A stretch of 64,000 bases of DNA, from assembly GCA_001247695.2 (NCBI GenBank), contig LGRX02003767.1, forward strand, positions 27,893 to 91,892, read 5' to 3'. Below are positions 47,031 through 58,400 of this stretch, piece by piece; position 1 is the stretch's first letter; each line of letters begins with the position of its first letter. The stretch is from Cymbomonas tetramitiformis. Its lineage: Eukaryota; Chlorophyta; Pyramimonadophyceae; Pyramimonadales; Pyramimonadaceae. The notes beneath the pieces were generated by a model. That model ran no database searches and was not told where the DNA came from. It worked only from the letters and a program-made list of their open reading frames with translations. The translations under genes were made by a program, and so were the position numbers.

Positions 47031-47336
47031 CGAACCTTCACAACCCAGCATTGCTCTCTGACATCCAACGGTCCATGACTCACGCAGCCGATGATGTAAG
47101 GACTCGTCAAGAATTGAGTCAAAAGCAGGTTGGTATGTAGCACATCACAAAATTCCATCTCAAAATATGAAAAGTGAAATAACAACAAAGGTTTCGTCTC
47201 GCTCTTGAGTTAACAGCAGCACCTGGCAGGCTTGGCAGCACCCATGGCTCAAGCTGCGGGCCTTGACTGATCCAGCAATCCACAGCTTGTGTGTGGCCGG
47301 GCGAGGGTCCGTGCGAAGGACGCTATCGGTGCTCAC

Positions 47337-50300
47337 CTGCTTCCACGGCTGCGGCCCATGAACTGGGGGGCCGCCGCATCCGGGATCACCTCGCGCAGCG
47401 TGGAGGCCCGCCTGTAGCCCACTGCCTGGGCCGTCGCGCATGCCCCCTGCACTGCCGCCGCCCACTTTGCAAAGTGCGCTGGGAACTCCTCCAGCGCCCT
47501 GAAGAGCGTCTGGACTGTCACCGCGTCGGAGGTCTCCGGCTGCAGGCGCAGGGACGGCAGCGAGCGCACCACATTGATCATCTCGTCCGGGAGGGACCTG
47601 CGTTGAAACAGTTACCATGCTCCCAGCCGACACCTCTTAGTTCCCCACCTCCGTCCTTCAATCTCCCTAGCTCAACCCCTTATCTCCCCGTTCTCTTCCG
47701 CCTCTCAGTCTCCCACGCCCCCACTGCCAGTCTTCCGTCCACCAGGCGCCATCGTCCCGCGCAACAGTGTCGCACAGATAACCACAAAGACTCCCCCACC
47801 ACAGGGCGCCTGACGCGGGAGATGGGGAGAGCACAGGCCACACGCGGCCCTGCACAATCTCCCCGACGGCATAGCAGCAGCGGGTACAGAAACACTGGGG
47901 AGGGCAAACTTGGAAGGCCGGCACTGGCAGGGATGCGGTGTGGAGGTGCAGAGCCGCGGACCTGCAGCTCGCCTGCAGCGCCTGCGTGTCTTTGGTACGC
48001 CAGGCCTCTGCAACTTCTGCCGGACCGCCCCCAGCCCGCAGCCCGCATGGGCCATGCATCAACACCTCTTCCTGCTTGTGACATACGCGGCCCGCGTGGG
48101 GCATGCGTCAACACCTCTGCTGCGTGTGACATAAGCGGCCCGCGTGGGGCATGCATCAACACCTCTTCCTGCTTGTGACATACGCGACCCACGTGGGGCA
48201 TGCATCAACACCTCTGCTGCGTGTGACATATGTGGCCCGCGTGGGGCATGCATCAGGGCGAAGTGCGTATCCCCAAAAGACGGTACTAGGAGAGCGGCCA
48301 GGTGAGCAGGCATTCGGCAGAGCGGTCACAGGTGAGCGGGTGCTTGCCCACAGTGAGATGACTGAGAGGGTTGTGGAGGAAGTGGAACATCGTGGCGAGG
48401 TGCAGCGCATGCCGCAGCGCGTTGATGCTGAGGTCGTGGTGAGTGAAGTGCCCATGCAAGGCCCTGAGCAAGCGGTGACCGAGTACCACGCTCCCACTAC
48501 CGCTCTCTTGAAGTAGCACCCGCTTCTGCGCTCCAGCAACGCACTCCTTGCCCATCAGGCCGTCTGCGCACGCTGCAGTGCGCCATGTGGCACGTGGTGT
48601 GCCAAGCAGCACGCAGGCTCGCCAATCATCACCAGGTGCAGCATGCGTTCCACCAAGAACTGAATAACAGCATCGCATGTGATTGGGAGTGCAGACCTGG
48701 ATAGCCTCCAGGGACTGCACCGCCGGCACAAGTCGGAACTCCATAGGACGAAGCACGTTGCACACATTCAGCGGTATCACAGCCTGAGACCCAAAAGCCA
48801 GCCTTAGGCACCCCCGCCAAGGCCGCCGCAGCCTCGAGCACCACCGCCATGGCCCTCTTCTAGAGGCTCCGCTCAGTAGTATAACTCTCTCTTCTAGAGG
48901 CTCCGCTCAGTAGTATAACTCTCTCTTCTAGAGGCCCCGCTTAGTAGTATAACTCTCTCTTCTAGAGGCCCCGCTCAGTAGTATAACGCTCTCTTCTAGA
49001 GGCTCCGCTCAGTAGTATAACGCTATCATCTAGAGGCCCCGCTCAGTACTATAACTCTCAGGACTGGCCATTAGCCCATGCAGTCACAAAGCTGCAAGGC
49101 TTCGGGCCTCGCGGGGGCTGAGCCTTGCCTGGAGGAACTCGATGCTGGTGGCCACGCCCATGAGAAACACAAAGGGCACGTCTGCGGCGACCAAGCTGAG
49201 CGAGTGAATCAGATTGCCCAGCACCTGCGCGCCACCAGAGGCAGGCCTCACGGACACTCGACGGAGGCAGCAACCCAGCCAGGCGTTGTGATACTTGCAA
49301 GGTGAGTCGGCCGCATCGGGAATTTGTCATTAAATACATATGATATGCGTCTGCTTGCTCAACAGTGCCACCATGCCAACTGCATCTGGCTCAGAGGGAA
49401 AGCGCAAAGCTGCCTCCCGGCCCGGTGAGCAGCTCTCACCTCGGCATCCCAGCTGTCTGCATCCTGGACGAGCACCACCTGGACACGGCCACAAACAACC
49501 CCACCTTCAGCCCATCGTCCGCCAGGATTCTCACAAGCATGGACTTAGAGCAGAACCGGCCCTTGCTTGCTACCCAAGAGCACGGGACACAGCGCTTCCC
49601 GCAGCCCGTCGGTGGAGGGCGCAGGGGATTGCAAGCTGCGCTGTGAGATTCGGCGGACTGCGTATCAGCCTGGTAAGAGGGACAGCGCCCTCCCTCTCAC
49701 CACATGGCGTGTCTGCCCCTTGGAGATTCTTCCACAGACATGCAAGTAAGGGCTGGCATAAGAGAGGGTTAACCGTACAACTGGGAAAGGCTCCTTGCCA
49801 GATGCCCCCGGGCTTGCGTCCAGGCAGGTGAAGTTGTATGGCGCTGCAGTAAACCCTTCCCCAACCCACTGCCAACCAATAAAGCGCCCGACATGACACA
49901 ACGATTACCACGCTCCCGCTGACGGCTCACCATGCTGCACCCTCTGACACGCTCCCGCTGACGGCTCACCATGCTGCACCCTCTGACACGCTACAGATAC
50001 AGATAATGAAACATGTGAATACTCGAGGGAAGCATTTGTCGCATCACAGCTGCTCGCTCTGGAAATGTGCCGGCGCTGCTCAACCGCACCGCCTGATGCT
50101 CGCTATAGGCCACACACAATCGGATGTCCTGCTGCGATGCCTAAACATCTATGATACCACACCAGCAGCCGATCTCGTGGGAGAGCTGAACATAACTAAC
50201 CCCCTTCACCTACACCTGCGGTCATGCCTGAGGCACCACACTCGCAGCGTCGGCCAAAGCGATCTCAGCTCGAGCGCCACAGCGCCTGCTTCGACCAACA

Positions 50301-52292
50301 CACCAGCTGCTTGTAAGGGCCGAGGCCTGGAGGGAGGCGTCCGCCTGCGCGGTGCGCACCTGCTCTCTGGTACCAGCGAACCAAGGTCTGGAGGTCAGCC
50401 ACGCTCTTCGATACCTGCCCAAACCACCACCAGCTCAACGGGTGGCTCGGGCCTGCGTGAAGTAACAAGAACGCCCCCAGTGTGCATCAACAGTTCTGGT
50501 GGCAGGTTGGAAAAGGTTGGAAAAGGGGTGGAAAATATCGAAGAGGGGGTTTTCTCGGGCTCACCTTGTCATCACTGGTGATACCCTTGTGGATAAGCGT
50601 GAAGGCGCGGCCTAGCAAGGTGCTTGGGCTGTTCGTCTTTGTTTTGCAGTGGCCGGTGACGTCCGACCACGTCAGGGATGCTACGTGGAGCCTCGCCTGA
50701 CCCCAAGCAGGGCTTTCGACAACGTGAGCTCAATCTTCCCTGTTGGCAGACAGCAAATGTGCAGAGGCGGCGCGTTGACTTTGTTGAAGGTACTATAGAA
50801 GAGACCACGTATAAAGGGTGTGTGCATGCAGGGCAGGCGACGCAGGTTTGCCACGCATATGGCGTAGCAGCTCAGACTGGCCCGGACCTTGAGCTTGAGA
50901 TGCTTCGCCAACTGTGCGAAAATGGTGGTGTGATCAGCGGAGTTGACGCCTCCAGCAAGCAGGAGCCCTGTCTGCGCGTTCGCGAAACAGCGCAGTCAGG
51001 CTGCGCGAGGGAGACCGCCTCTCGCAAAGTCACCGCGAGGTAAATACACAAGGTACCCATCTTGTAATAGGCACAGACGGGTGGAAGGGATGCAAAACTA
51101 GTTGCATCTGACATTGAAATAGGTGGATAGGACACCAAGTCGGGGCACTGCACCGTTGAAGACTGTCTCTCGCAGAATTGCTCGTCACATAATTAAACTT
51201 TCAAGGATAACAGACAATAGTCACAAGGTAAAGCTGGTGCGAAGCAAGGCTCGGGTCAGATAAACGCACGTACACACCAACCAGTTCTAATATTCGAGCG
51301 GATTCACACTATTATTGCGTGTGCCTGTCGACGTATCATCTCGCAGTCAGAAAGGATGTACTGTTTACAGTGTGGATAAGCATGCCGGACTGCAAGTTTG
51401 CGGGCAGACCAGACGCGTCTTGTTGGTAATAGATTTAAAGGATTGTATTCGCAGAGGACCGGAGCTCAGTGACGCAAATATGGAGTTGATGCGCAAAGGA
51501 GAAGGATATGCACGGTCTCGTGTGCAGAGTGAGAGCCCCTTTGGAAACTGACAAACTAAGTACGATCTGCTCGGAGCCACGGCAAGACCCATATTCGGCA
51601 TGAAACTATTTTACTCATTAGAACGCGCAGATTGCGGGAGGACGTGTTTCCTCTTTGACAGGCCATAAGTACTCGAAATGCGCTCGAAGAGGCGAGAAAC
51701 GAAGATGTTGGAGGTACCGGCAAGGTCCGTTGTAAGGCAGCAGGGCAGCCCCCGTGGTCTTGGAATTCTTTGTTTCGAAGTTCATTAGTGTTCCGTACGA
51801 ATCTCACTACGCTTTCAAAACACGGCTGATTGGATCCGGCTATCACGCTCTGCAGAAGTTCCCGAGGCAGTGCCCACCGTTCCAGTCACCCGCAACCAAA
51901 CAAGTCCCAATGAAATCTTGAAAGAGAATGTTTTTTAGGCTCCATCCTCACTAACGTCGTACCGAGCTCTTGCCAGATAGGATATTCACACGCTAACTAC
52001 CCGCACATTGTCACTCGCAGCTGACGAACGAAGGTTCTTCCACTCGATCCAACGAACAGCAGACTCGCACCTCTATCTGCTCCGATATGTCACTCCAGCG
52101 GCGTTCAAATCCTTCAGCACGTCTCGCGGCAGCGCTATCACCTCGGAATAAATCAGGGAAGTAGCTGCTATCTCGTGGCGACGTTAGCGTGGGTTGCCAC
52201 GATACTGCATCTGTCTTGCCACGGCTCGTGCTTGTAGAGGTTCTCCGACTCTCTGGGCGCGTGGCAGGCTCGCGTCGGAGATAAAAGATTGC
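47337..52292 (-). CDS. ORC3: Origin recognition complex subunit 3 (both termini unresolved)
   Basis: ORC3 is an AAA+-like subunit of the complex that marks replication origins and loads MCM helicase in the nucleus. Traced exons: about 52292-52071, 51849-51718, 50971-50888, 50696-50565, 50414-50304, 49478-49440 (39 nt), 49224-about 49088, 48783-48697, 48659-48633 (27 nt), 48535-about 48345 and 47597-47337. From 52071 to 49440 every junction is phase 0 with GT-AG ends; the later internal junctions fit with small ambiguities. Family marks in order: FERRWSDISEQIE, FESVVRFVRN, GLLLAGGVNSADHTTIF (ORC3 GxNxxDH block), LQTLVRWYQRA, VVLVQDADSWDAE, VPFVFLMGVATSIEFL and HGHFTHHDLSINALRHALHL followed by HNPLSHL. 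No Met occurs in the first traced exon, so a 5' exon above 52300 is missing. An exon near 48020-47960 (EAWRTKDTQALQ) fits the phase 2 start of 47597. The C-terminal winged-helix exons were not found. Confidence 0.85.
48045..48260 (+). repeat. About 45-bp tandem repeat inside ORC3 intron
   Basis: Four to five copies of GGGGCATGCATCAACACCTC followed by TTCCTGCTTGTGACATACGCGGCCCGCGT, alternating two slightly different unit types. Confidence 0.85.
48855..49059 (+). repeat. 34-bp tandem repeat inside ORC3 intron
   Basis: Six copies of CTCTTCTAGAGGCTCCGCTC followed by AGTAGTATAACTCT, in the intron between the exons ending about 49088 and starting 48783. Confidence 0.9.
49905..49992 (+). repeat. 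43-bp direct duplication
   Basis: CACGCTCCCGCTGACGGCTC followed by ACCATGCTGCACCCTCTGA, twice in a row, in the ORC3 intron between 50304 and 49478. Confidence 0.85.
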
Positions 52293-53651
52293 CTGCAGTG
52301 CGCTGCGTGCTCACTTAAAGGTCGTGCAATAAAAACATAAGCGTGCCGAGTATAACGAACGTCATCCGAAAATATGTCGAGGTGATGAAGTCATGGGCGC
52401 ACCTGCGTTAACTGTTCGGTATTATCACTGTCCAAATCTGCGTCGATTAAATCGTGCACAGCCCATCCACGAGCCATCAGTCGTCCCGTCTTGAAAGTTA
52501 TCCCCCGGCCGTCAAACGCTTGGCTAGTTTTGATGTGGTGGCTTGCACCTGTACTGAGATGGCATGCTACTCAGAGGCAAATTGTTTTTTGTTTTCGTTC
52601 TTATGTTTTGGTTCTTTGTCTTTTTGTTTAAAGACAAGGCAAGGCAATACAGATAGCGAAGTTGCTTTGTCTTTGTCTTTTGTTGCCAAGGCAACTTCGC
52701 TATCTGTCAAGGCGAGAAGTTTCCGAACCGTTCATGATGGCGGGAACGCCACGAAATAGGAAATTGAATGCACCAATACGTGACGTCAGCGTCAATTTAA
52801 TTACCCGAGCCAAATCGCTCCGCTCGCGCTCCGTACGGTGTGTCACAGTACGCTCGCGCTCCCCGCGCATACTCGTGAAGGTGACTTAAATTAATTTACC
52901 CCGGGGAGCCAATTCGCCCCCGGCTACCATACAGGGTCAAGGGCAGTCCCTATCCTAAAAGTTCCCCCTGCTAGCACATACATGGAGAATCCGACTAATC
53001 TAACCAGGGAACATATCAAACTTTTATGTCGTACGGCCAACACTCAAAATTTCCATCGGCCAAGTTTCGGCCATCTCCGCGGCCAAAATCTAAAATTGCC
53101 CGCCGCAGGCGCAAAATTTTAATTTTAAGTATGACAATATCATAAAAATCGTACAATTTCGGGAAAATTTTCAAAATTTTACATAATTCGTCTCGGCCAA
53201 CAAGCAAAAGCACCCTCGGCCAAACCTCGGCCACAGCCTTCATCGCACGGCCACAGACCGGCCATAGGAGGTTGATATGTTCCCTGAATCTAACTCTACA
53301 GCAGCCGCCATGACAACCAATCCTCTCCCACTGGTCGAGACTGACTACTGCGTCAAATCGGTAACCTCCGCGCTCATAATGGTCGGCACCCCCTGCTCCC
53401 ACGCCCCTCCCGTCAACCGCCACACCCTCCCCCACCCCCCTCAAGCCCACCAAAGTCTGGCGTAAGCCCATAGCAATACCAAAGCCAATGGGTGTGCTCT
53501 GAAAACCGGGGGTGAGGGTGGGACGTCCAAGAAGAGGGGGTGCTCCGGATGCATCCATGAATATGCTAGTAACGGTAACTCGTATCAAGAACCCATGTGC
53601 CTATGACCTCGTGCGGATTTTACTATATTAGGTGTTTAACGGTACTAAGAC
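52293..53651. other. ORC3 upstream region, no gene recognised
   Basis: Should contain the first ORC3 exon and promoter, not identified. From 53030 the motif CGGCCAA(A/G) recurs about ten times. A 190-codon minus frame (53016-53588) has no domain and overlaps this motif-rich sequence. Confidence 0.4.
52649..52707. repeat. 17-bp inverted repeat (hairpin)
   Basis: ACAGATAGCGAAGTTGC at 52649-52665 and its exact reverse complement at 52691-52707, with a 25-nt T-rich loop. No U-run follows. It lies upstream of ORC3. Confidence 0.85.
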
Positions 53652-53940
53652 CAGGGTAGAAGTCTTACCGTGGCGGGCCGGCCCGGGGCCGCAGAAGCTC
53701 GCTCCGGGCCGAAACCGGGCCGAAGGGGCTTTCGCCCCCGGGCCGCACAAAAATATGAGCCGGCCAAACTTCGGCCAAAAATATAGGCATTTTATGCCAC
53801 TTTTCATCAAACCCCCATACTTAATTTCAAAATTTCGCGCCTGCGGCGGGCATTGTTCTTCCTTGACCGTTTTGGCCGAAAGCGGGCCAGCGGAAATATA
53901 GTTTACGGGCCGTAGAGAATTTTGGAAGACTTCTACCCTG
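53652..53940. mobile_element. hAT-type MITE, 289 bp
   Basis: Target duplication ACTAAGAC (8 bp, exact) at 53644-53651 and 53941-53948. Termini are CAGGGTAGAAGTCTT and its exact reverse complement AAGACTTCTACCCTG. The interior is GC-rich, with GGGCCG reiterations on the left and TTCGGCCAAAA-like sequence in the middle, and has no coding capacity. The termini differ from those of the element at 38596, so this is a separate hAT-type family. Confidence 0.95.
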
Positions 53941-54005
53941 ACTAAGACTCTACAAGGATATTCAAAGCACGTTCAAAATTCGGTTTTCCGATATTGCAAG
54001 GCGTG

Positions 54006-54877
54006 TCAATCATTTTGAAAATGGATACGAGGCGGTGGTGTGCGGTTAGATTCGGTTGGCATGTCCGCATTCCCCATTTCCACCTGCCGTGTCAAGATAC
54101 CGGTTACGTCTCCCCCCGTGTCCCCCTCCAGATTCGAATCTAGTCGATCACAAACCCCCTCTCGCCTCTCCGATTGTCCCTCTTCCGGCTCCACCGTACG
54201 GTCCTGTCCCATCGTAGTCGGGCGCGCGCTCTTCCCGTATCTCCTCAAATCACCCGCACAGATCCCATATCGCTTCTGGATACGGCTCGAGAACTCGTGT
54301 TCCCCCTCTACCATTTTTTTGTTATATTGGCACCATACACTAAAGAAAAACTCCGTGACCCACGGCCTCAATTTCCGGCCAAGCTTCTCCGCCACTCTCC
54401 TTCCGTGTTCCTTCTCCACCCATTCTCGAACGGTTCTCCCGGGGTACGGCCGTACAAGAAGTCCTCCCGCCTGGCCGGGAGTAGCATACGTCGCAATACT
54501 TCCATAGGCAATTTAGTCACCGTATCCGGTAACACTTGTTGAATCCTTCCCAACAACTCCTCTAGTCCGGTTTCCCGAATCCTCGCAGTGGTTGGGCATT
54601 TACAAAAAATGTGGTGCTCATTCGCGATCGATTCATCTGTCGGGTGGAGGGGGCAGAAGTACCCTGGGTACAGGTCCGGGAAATATTTATCATTTGTTAC
54701 CTGTATGTTTCTCGGTGTCGGCAGACTACCAACACCTAGTTTAGCCGCAAAAATGTTAGTTTTATCCCCGATTGCCCCCTTTGTCACAGAGGCCTTGATA
54801 AGGACGCACAAGCGAACCTTAAGATATATGTGATATAATAAGATAGTGCAGGTGTTATTGAACAGTAACACGCGCAC
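54006..54877 (-). pseudogene. Non-LTR (LINE-like) reverse-transcriptase C-terminal relic, frameshifted
   Basis: The upstream frame (54877-54368) holds a Cys/His cluster, CPLHPTDESIANEHHIFCKCP, reported here only as its key residues C, C, H, C, C. It resembles the C-terminal zinc knuckle that follows the reverse transcriptase in many LINE proteins (C...E..H...C). The frame then shifts by one base near 54400, and the protein-like sequence continues in the second frame (54419-54006, FFFSVWCQYNKKM) to a stop. The reverse transcriptase core and any endonuclease are missing. Family assignment rests on the knuckle only. Confidence 0.45.
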
Positions 54878-55274
54878 AGCTTATGAGCGGGTGATGAGTG
54901 CAGACTTCGTTCGAAGATACTGCTGTAGCACAACGCTATCTCATCTATACCGAATGCCTCCCATCTCACAGATGGTACCGCTATTGGGTTGTGAACCCGA
55001 GGCATTGGTTGAACGACTAGTATCGGCAGAACGAATGATGCGTTCGCCCTATGATACTCGCATGCTTGTTCCACACATGCTAGAAGCGAAGATGATTTCT
55101 TCTCCGAACCGTTCGGTACTTCAAGATAGCATCTTGCTTCGCCATTCTCGAGTCCGACATACGGCCTCTCGATGACATGTGTCATTCAAGTCTTTCCTTG
55201 AATAAATGATAGATGATGTGACTTATTATCTCGATGACATGTACTGTCATAGTCGACCGTACTGACGATTGTCT

Positions 55275-55385
55275 GTCATTATAATATATGACATGACTCG
55301 ACATGACATGACATGGTATGACATGTCTGACAGGTATGACACGTATGACATGTATGACATGTATGACATGTATGACACATGTGGC
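55275..55385 (+). repeat. ATGACATG microsatellite-like tract
   Basis: Irregular reiteration of TATGACATG and CATGACATG blocks, nearly pure from 55288 to 55382. Confidence 0.85.
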
Positions 55386-55439
55386 ATCGGTCATAACCCT
55401 GACAGATCTCCCCTCTTAAAAGAGTTGTGACCTCACAAC

Positions 55440-58400
55440 GGGCATACCTTTGTATATGTCTTTGATATCTTTGTTGTTGTCGCTTCTGCTGGTACCAGTC
55501 TTCTTACACCGATTTTAGGCGTCCCTCATGGTGTTTTTAGGATATTGGGGGGAACTGAGTCCACTTTAGTCCCTCACCTTAGGCATTTAGCCTTACAGTT
55601 CTTAGGATGTAGCCCCCATGAATTGCGTATCGTATTGCAGAGTGACGATTCAAGGTTCAATGAATTGCGTTTCGTGATACAGATTGACGCTGGATTGCTG
55701 ATTGATCTCATGCGTATCGTGTTTCAAAGTGACGATTCAAGGTATCCGAGGTTTACGTTACGGATTATTTGCGCTAGCAGCCGTCAACGCCTTTGCGAAC
55801 GATGATCCCACGATTTAACAATTTATAGTCGCACGATTCTCGGCCTTATATATATAACTGATCGTTTGTTGTTCTTTTCCATAGTTATTATATATTAGTG
55901 CACCCAACCCTTCCTCCCCTCCTGAAGCTACTTTGGAGGTTCACAGGCGGTCATGGGGAGCCCTTTGGATGTTTCCGGAGTTATTTCACCGGGGGCTTGT
56001 TTTAATGCAAACGGAGTGGCCCTGCTTAACGGGATTGGACTTATAATCCTTTACCCGGTCTGCTCAACTCCTCAATTATTGGTCCAGTACGCACGCTTTG
56101 ACGAACATCTGTCGCGATGAGTGAGAGTGGATTCGCCACGTACTAATGTGAAATTTATTTTAGTTATGTTTGTCAGGCATAACTTAGGATCACAACTCCG
56201 TCTACCTCAGTCGATGTCTCCGGTAGCTTCGGATGACTGGCCATAGGATCCGATGACAAACCACGGTCTTGGCAAAGGTAGCATTAGCAGTTTTTCACAG
56301 ATATTGGTACCCGCATATGCGTATCTGTGTAAGGGTATGATTTATACAAGGCTCACTACACCTCAGCAAGGAAGGATCAATTCCCGCTCCTGTCATATCA
56401 ATTTAATGCAGGGTAAAAATGTTAGGGATGTAACCCTGCAGTTCTCGGGATGCAGCCCTGCAGTTTTTGGGATGCAGCCCTGCAGTTCTTGGGATGCAGC
56501 CCTGCAGTTCTTGGGATGCAGCCCTGATATATAAACGACCGATCGACGAAAACCCTTTAGGTACATGTTTCTACGGCCTGATTATTATTTGGTCGGCAAT
56601 TATTGGCAAAAGTCGTCGGCTATCAGCTTTTGACTCAGAAGCCACATTGTTATAGAAGCTGCGACCTATTGTGACCATATGCGGCAGTTATGCCTTCAGC
56701 ATACGTAGTCAATATGATTATGTGGAACTTATAATCCCACTTAAGTTGCATCATGATAAATTTATCCAGGTGTTAACAAGTGTTCAGGATTTGATAAGGG
56801 GTTGACGCCCCACAGGCCAAAGGTTACTATCTCGTAAGGCTCGCCTCAAGTGTGCGGCTTTGAGGATCAGCGTCCTGGCGAGGCACAGTCATGATGCTTC
56901 CTAGTCCATAATGGAGCTGGAAATGAGAATGCTCAAGATATCCGAAGACAGGAAGGCTTTTGGTTGGCCAGAGTTGTTGTCTAGATGCTTAACCTCGATG
57001 GGATGGCATTCGGATACAAACTGTGCGACAATGCATGTGACTTATGCATTGGTGTATGACTTTGATGAATTGTCTCTTGTCATGAACCTGGAAGGAATGA
57101 CGGGCAAATAGCTAGAGTGGCGGATCTCACTCACTCGGCTTTGCTGTTATGGAATTCGATGCCTGATGGCACAACTGGCAATCCTTTGCTCAGATGCTTT
57201 CCTCAAGACATTGGCAACAACTTGTGTGCCAGCTTCTCTAGATTTGGGGAGAAACCATGGATCAACAATTCATCAATCAAAACACATGTTACCAAGGTTG
57301 ATTCAACGAATCCTTCAACTCTTGAATTTCGACAATCAACATCTTAGGCTGTTGACGTCAAAGTGATGGTCGTAAGCTTACAATATAGCTTATTCACATT
57401 TGAAAAACCATCGTTCTCCTATGTCAGTGCCCTTCATATAATATGATAGAGCCGGAGAAATATGCATCTATGATTTCTTCATAATGAACTTCATGTGTAA
57501 GTAAGTCAAATGAGACTTCATTTGATGTTTCAATCGGCATGATGTACCGTGTCATCAACTTTATGGCTGCAATATACAGACGCTGGAACTTTTGATAAGA
57601 TTTTTAATCTTCCAAGCAAAATCACAATGATGTAAATCAATATGTGGCAAGCAGCTGTATGAAGAATGAATGAATCTATACTCCTTCCTCCCCCTTTTAA
57701 AAAGAGGTGTATCAAACCAATCAGATGGTGATGGAGAATGCTATTCAATCATTATGTTATGTGAAAATGGTCTCAGTAATCAGACTGAGATTACTTATCG
57801 AATGCTTTCGAGGTAACAATGTCAATATGAACACCGATTCTCTCTACGTCATACCGGCAATATGCCTGACGTTTTTGAATGTGGCAAATGCCAGATGATG
57901 TCAAATATCCAATGTCAATTCACTATGAATCAATATGCAGTTTTTGGGTTGCAGCCCACATACATTGTCAGTTCAGGGTCACTATAGTGTGCCCAACTTA
58001 GACAATGGTGTGCCCAACTTAGACAATGGTGTGCCCAATTTAGACAATGTTTCTGGATAATGATTGTCATAATGAACAACGAAATCAGTGATGGTACCGA
58101 AGTTATCTTTGGTATCGAAGCTAATGGAGAGTCAATCAAGAAGTGTCTGTAATGACAACAACTTACTACGAGCTGTATTTCCGTAGTTGATGGATGGCTG
58201 GTATGTCATTTCATTGTGATTATAACATGGCATCGCCTAGTGATATGTGTATATTCTTCAGTACATGATCACTTATCTCAATAGTGCCCATTTTATTTTT
58301 GGGCAAACACTATTCAGAGACTTGTTATGGTAAAGAAGTATGAATGATGAATGTGTCATTTCAATCCGATAGAATTGTGACTTGTTGATGACTATAAAAT

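Noticed and set aside
53016..53588. 190-codon minus-strand open frame
   Set aside because: Built largely from reiterated CGGCCAA motifs; no domain and no conserved pattern recognised.
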